Notes under the pieces: generated by a model
The model's input: only the letters and a program-made list of their open reading frames with translations
Databases searched by the model: none
Told to the model about the DNA's origin: nothing
Source: Phycisphaerales bacterium
Lineage (GTDB): Bacteria > Planctomycetota > Phycisphaerae > Phycisphaerales > UBA1924
Direction of reading: 5' to 3'
DNA length: 12,131 nt
Assembly: GCA_030680655.1 (NCBI GenBank)
Contig: JAUXUZ010000375.1
Location: 1 to 12,131 of the forward strand
Position numbers and translations under genes: made by a program
In this document: one piece after another, positions 9,770 through 12,131 of the stretch
How the letters are laid out: the number at the start of each line of letters is the position of its first letter
Numbering within the stretch: position 1 is the first letter of the stretch

Positions 9770-12131
9770 ATGCGTCAGAACTTCACGCCGGTGTGTTCGG
9801 GTACTTTCGCCGCAGTACTGGCCATCGCGGCCGGCGGTCTGACCTCTGTCGCCGGTGCAGAACCAGGCGTTGGCACCATGATGGCCCTGGCCGCTGAGGC
9901 GAAGGCAACCAGCGGCACCGCGGTGCGTGTCGCCGCTCCCGCCGAGGCGAAGAGCCAGCCGAAGGACCAGCCGAAGGTCAAAGTCACCGAGCACAACACC
10001 GTTGACCTGCACGTGAAGGACGAGGACCTGGTGAGCGTGCTCGAGATGCTCTCCATCTCCGCGCAGAAGAACATCATCGTCTCCAAGAATGTCTCGGGCA
10101 AGGTCACCATGAACCTCTGGGGCGTCACGTTCTACGAGGCCCTGGATGCGCTCCTGCACGCGAACGGTTTCGCGTACGTTGAGAAGGGCAGCTTCATCTA
10201 CGTCTACACCCTTGACGAACTCGAGAAGATCGAGAAGACGTTCAAGAAGCGCGTCGCCAAGGTCGTCATCCTCAACTTCCTCAACGCCCCCGACGCCGCC
10301 GAATTTGTCAAGGGCATGCTCTCCAAGGAGGGCGAGATCAAGGCGACGCCGAAGGTCGACGACTTCAGCATCCCCGCCAACGCGCCCATCGGCGCGGACA
10401 AGTGGGCGCTGGGCGCTGCGCTGGTCATCACCGACTACGAGGAGAACCTCAAGGCGATCGAGACGCTGCTGATCGAGCTGGACACGAAGCCTGCGCAGGT
10501 ACTCATCGAGAGCACCGTCCTGCAGACCAAGCTCACCGAAGAGAACGCCTTCGGCATCGACTTCTCGATCATCGGGTCGATGGACTTCACCGACTTCGCT
10601 ACCGCCGCGGCCGGCCCGCGCGGCGTTGCGAACGCGCTGATCAACGGCGGCTCGGGCGCCACCGGCGTCACCCCCGCCGACAACACGGGCCGGGCTCTGC
10701 AGAGCACCGTGGGGGGAACGTCCGGTGCGGGCGGTTTCAAGGCCGGGCTGATCAGCAACAACGTGGGCGTGTTCCTCCGCATGCTCGACGAAGTGTCCGA
10801 CACGACTGTCCTGGCCAACCCCAAGCTGCTCACGCTCAACCGCCAGCCCAGCCGCGTGCTCGTCGGCCGCCGGGTTGCCTACCTCAGCACCACGGCGACA
10901 GATACCAGCACCACACAAACGGTGCAGTACCTCGACACCGGTGTGCAGCTGTTCGTGCGTCCGTTCGTCTCAAAGACCGGCGACATCCGCATGGAGATCA
11001 AGCCGCAGGTCTCAACCGCGGACACCAAAGAAATCAAGGCCGCGGGCGGTGGCACGGTGACCGTCCCCGACGAGGTGACGCAGGAAGTTGTCACGAACAT
11101 CATGGTCCCCGACGGCATGACGGTGGTCATCGGCGGTCTCTTCACCGAGACGACGATCGCCGGCCGCTCACAGATCCCCGGCCTGGGCGACCTGCCGATC
11201 ATCGGCGCCGCCTTCCGTGGAAACACCGACAAGACGACCAGGGATGAGATCATCTTCCTGGTCACGCCCACGATCGTCTCCGACAGCACGCTCGTCGCTC
11301 AGGGCGAACAGGCCAAGGGCGTCGAGGATCGCCTCCGCACGGGTGTGAAGAACTCGCTCATCGACTGGAGCCGCGAGAAGCGCACCAGCCAGTACAACCT
11401 GCGCGCCGAGCAGAAGGCACGCGAGGGCGACTTCGACATGGCCCTGTGGCTGATCAACCAGTCGCTGCGTGCGAACCCCCAGAACGAGGATGCGCTGCGC
11501 CTGCGTGAGCGCATCCTCGGGCAGCGCGAGGTCTGGCCGGCCAACAGCCGCCTGCAGGGCATCTTCGGCACCGAGGTTCGTGACGAGCTGCTCAAGATCA
11601 ACCCGCCCGTGCCGGCACCAAAGTACAAGGCGCCCTGGTTCCAGGGTGGCGTGCCGATGAAGAAGCTCGAGCACCCCGCCCAGCAGGCCGGCTCGATGGG
11701 CGTACAGCCGTCCGGGCTCGGCGGAGACCCGCTGGAACAGTACATGGACCCGATGACGGCCCCCGTGCTCGCACAGAGCGAGATCACTAACGGTGAGGCC
11801 ATTGACCCGCTCTCGAGCATGCTGCCCTACGACATCAACGCGCTCTTCAAGCTCGAGCCGTCACCGTTCCCGATGGTGGAGGCCGCCGGGCAGAGGGCGA
11901 GCGGCCAGCCAATTGTCCTTCCGAACAACGACGCCTCGGCCAGTCCGGCCGCGGTGCCGGCGGGCGGGAGCACACAGCAGGCCGCGGCAAAGGCGAGCGG
12001 AGCGGCCACGCCCGCGGCCGGCAAGGTCGCCGCGGCACCCGCCGCGAGCGGGAGCGCCAAGGCGACGGCCGGCTCGGGCGTCGGCTCGTTCAACAACACC
12101 CCGACGGTCGCGCCGGCTGAGCAGCAGCAGG
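9770..12131 (+). CDS. Secretin (GspD/PilQ superfamily) with C-terminal TPR-like and low-complexity extension; runs off window
   Basis: Secretins form the large outer-membrane ring through which pili or type II secretion substrates pass. 787 codons are visible from ATG 9770 (GGAG 7 nt upstream) and the frame is still open at the edge. The signal peptide covers residues 1-30 and ends AGA before EPG. An STN/N0-like domain lies at about 76-146 (VDLHVKDEDLVSVLEMLSIS, KNIIVSKNVSGKVTM). One N1-like ring domain follows at about 157-243 (AKVVILNFLNAPDAAEFVK, ALVITDYEENLKAIETLL). The secretin domain spans about 243-505 and includes QVLIESTVLQTKL, DTTVLANPKLLTLN and the signature VPDGMTVVIGGLF then IPGLGDLPIIGAAF. 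GspD normally has N0-N3, so this one is short. After the barrel come a TPR-like helix pair (residues 542-575: QYNLRAEQKAREGDFDMAL, LRANPQNEDALRLRERIL), a Pro-rich linker, and from about 720 an Ala/Gly/Pro/Ser tail. This extension is unusual and its role unknown. Confidence 0.93.
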   Translation, partial: MRQNFTPVCSGTFAAVLAIAAGGLTSVAGAEPGVGTMMALAAEAKATSGTAVRVAAPAEAKSQPKDQPKVKVTEHNTVDLHVKDEDLVSVLEMLSISAQKNIIVSKNVSGKVTMNLWGVTFYEALDALLHANGFAYVEKGSFIYVYTLDELEKIEKTFKKRVAKVVILNFLNAPDAAEFVKGMLSKEGEIKATPKVDDFSIPANAPIGADKWALGAALVITDYEENLKAIETLLIELDTKPAQVLIESTVLQTKLTEENAFGIDFSIIGSMDFTDFATAAAGPRGVANALINGGSGATGVTPADNTGRALQSTVGGTSGAGGFKAGLISNNVGVFLRMLDEVSDTTVLANPKLLTLNRQPSRVLVGRRVAYLSTTATDTSTTQTVQYLDTGVQLFVRPFVSKTGDIRMEIKPQVSTADTKEIKAAGGGTVTVPDEVTQEVVTNIMVPDGMTVVIGGLFTETTIAGRSQIPGLGDLPIIGAAFRGNTDKTTRDEIIFLVTPTIVSDSTLVAQGEQAKGVEDRLRTGVKNSLIDWSREKRTSQYNLRAEQKAREGDFDMALWLINQSLRANPQNEDALRLRERILGQREVWPANSRLQGIFGTEVRDELLKINPPVPAPKYKAPWFQGGVPMKKLEHPAQQAGSMGVQPSGLGGDPLEQYMDPMTAPVLAQSEITNGEAIDPLSSMLPYDINALFKLEPSPFPMVEAAGQRASGQPIVLPNNDASASPAAVPAGGSTQQAAAKASGAATPAAGKVAAAPAASGSAKATAGSGVGSFNNTPTVAPAEQQQ

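Noticed and set aside
9662..10918. A 418-codon minus-strand ORF opposite the secretin
   Set aside because: It is antisense to a clear secretin coding sequence. Long opposite-strand ORFs are expected at this GC content, and its composition (runs of D, R, V, L, H) has no domain.
10402..11247. A 281-codon plus-strand ORF inside the secretin gene
   Set aside because: It is an out-of-frame shadow, Arg/His/Gly/Pro-rich, with no start signal.
1..12131. CRISPR arrays, insertion sequences or phage attachment sites
   Set aside because: I saw no regularly spaced direct repeats, transposase or integrase sequence, and no second copy of the tRNA-Pro 3' end that would mark an integration site.

Overview
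The window is high-GC bacterial chromosome, most likely from a planctomycete of the class Phycisphaerae or a close relative. This is inferred from gene content and style: pseudopilins with an Ala-FTLIE processing site, secreted proteins whose signal peptide ends in ALGQ, a short-N-domain secretin, and several genes that appear to be transcribed without a leader. No rRNA or marker gene is present to prove it.

Layout, left to right. (1) Positions 1-1436 are read leftward: the 5' part of rpsA (ribosomal protein S1, cut by the window edge), its roughly 140-nt leader with a stem-loop and no Shine-Dalgarno (SD), and a small repeat-containing lipoprotein. (2) Positions 1547-3125 hold a 3-oxoacid CoA-transferase B subunit with no A subunit beside it, convergent with a LysR-type regulator. 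(3) Positions 3248-4097 are a scar. The 5' end of a secreted-protein gene runs into the 3' end of a SulP anion-transporter gene (last membrane segments plus STAS domain). (4) Positions 4098-4769 are largely non-coding and hold an orphan sigma70-like promoter, a 12-bp hairpin terminator and a tRNA-Pro(GGG) on the minus strand. (5) Positions 4770-6895 are a two-gene unit: class I dihydroorotase (pyrC) overlapping a SAM-dependent methyltransferase by ATGA. (6) Positions 7148 to the right edge are a type II secretion / type IV pilus-like cluster: a GspG-like major pilin, a paralogous second pilin, a single-span protein, a GspH-like pseudopilin, a small single-span protein, and a large secretin with an unusual C-terminal extension that runs off the edge.

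The pilin and secretin genes probably build one envelope-spanning machine. A strong intrinsic terminator sits between pilin 1 and pilin 2, and another before the secretin. This suggests the first pilin is made in excess and the other parts come from read-through or separate promoters.

The most interesting non-obvious signals are: the recurring TANNNT or CATACT box placed 6-8 nt before start codons that lack a clear SD (leaderless mRNAs); the transporter/secreted-protein junction; the terminator abutting the pilin 2 start codon; the rpsA leader structure; and the secretin's TPR-like plus low-complexity tail. I did not find a CRISPR array, an insertion sequence, or a clear new defence or biosynthetic system.
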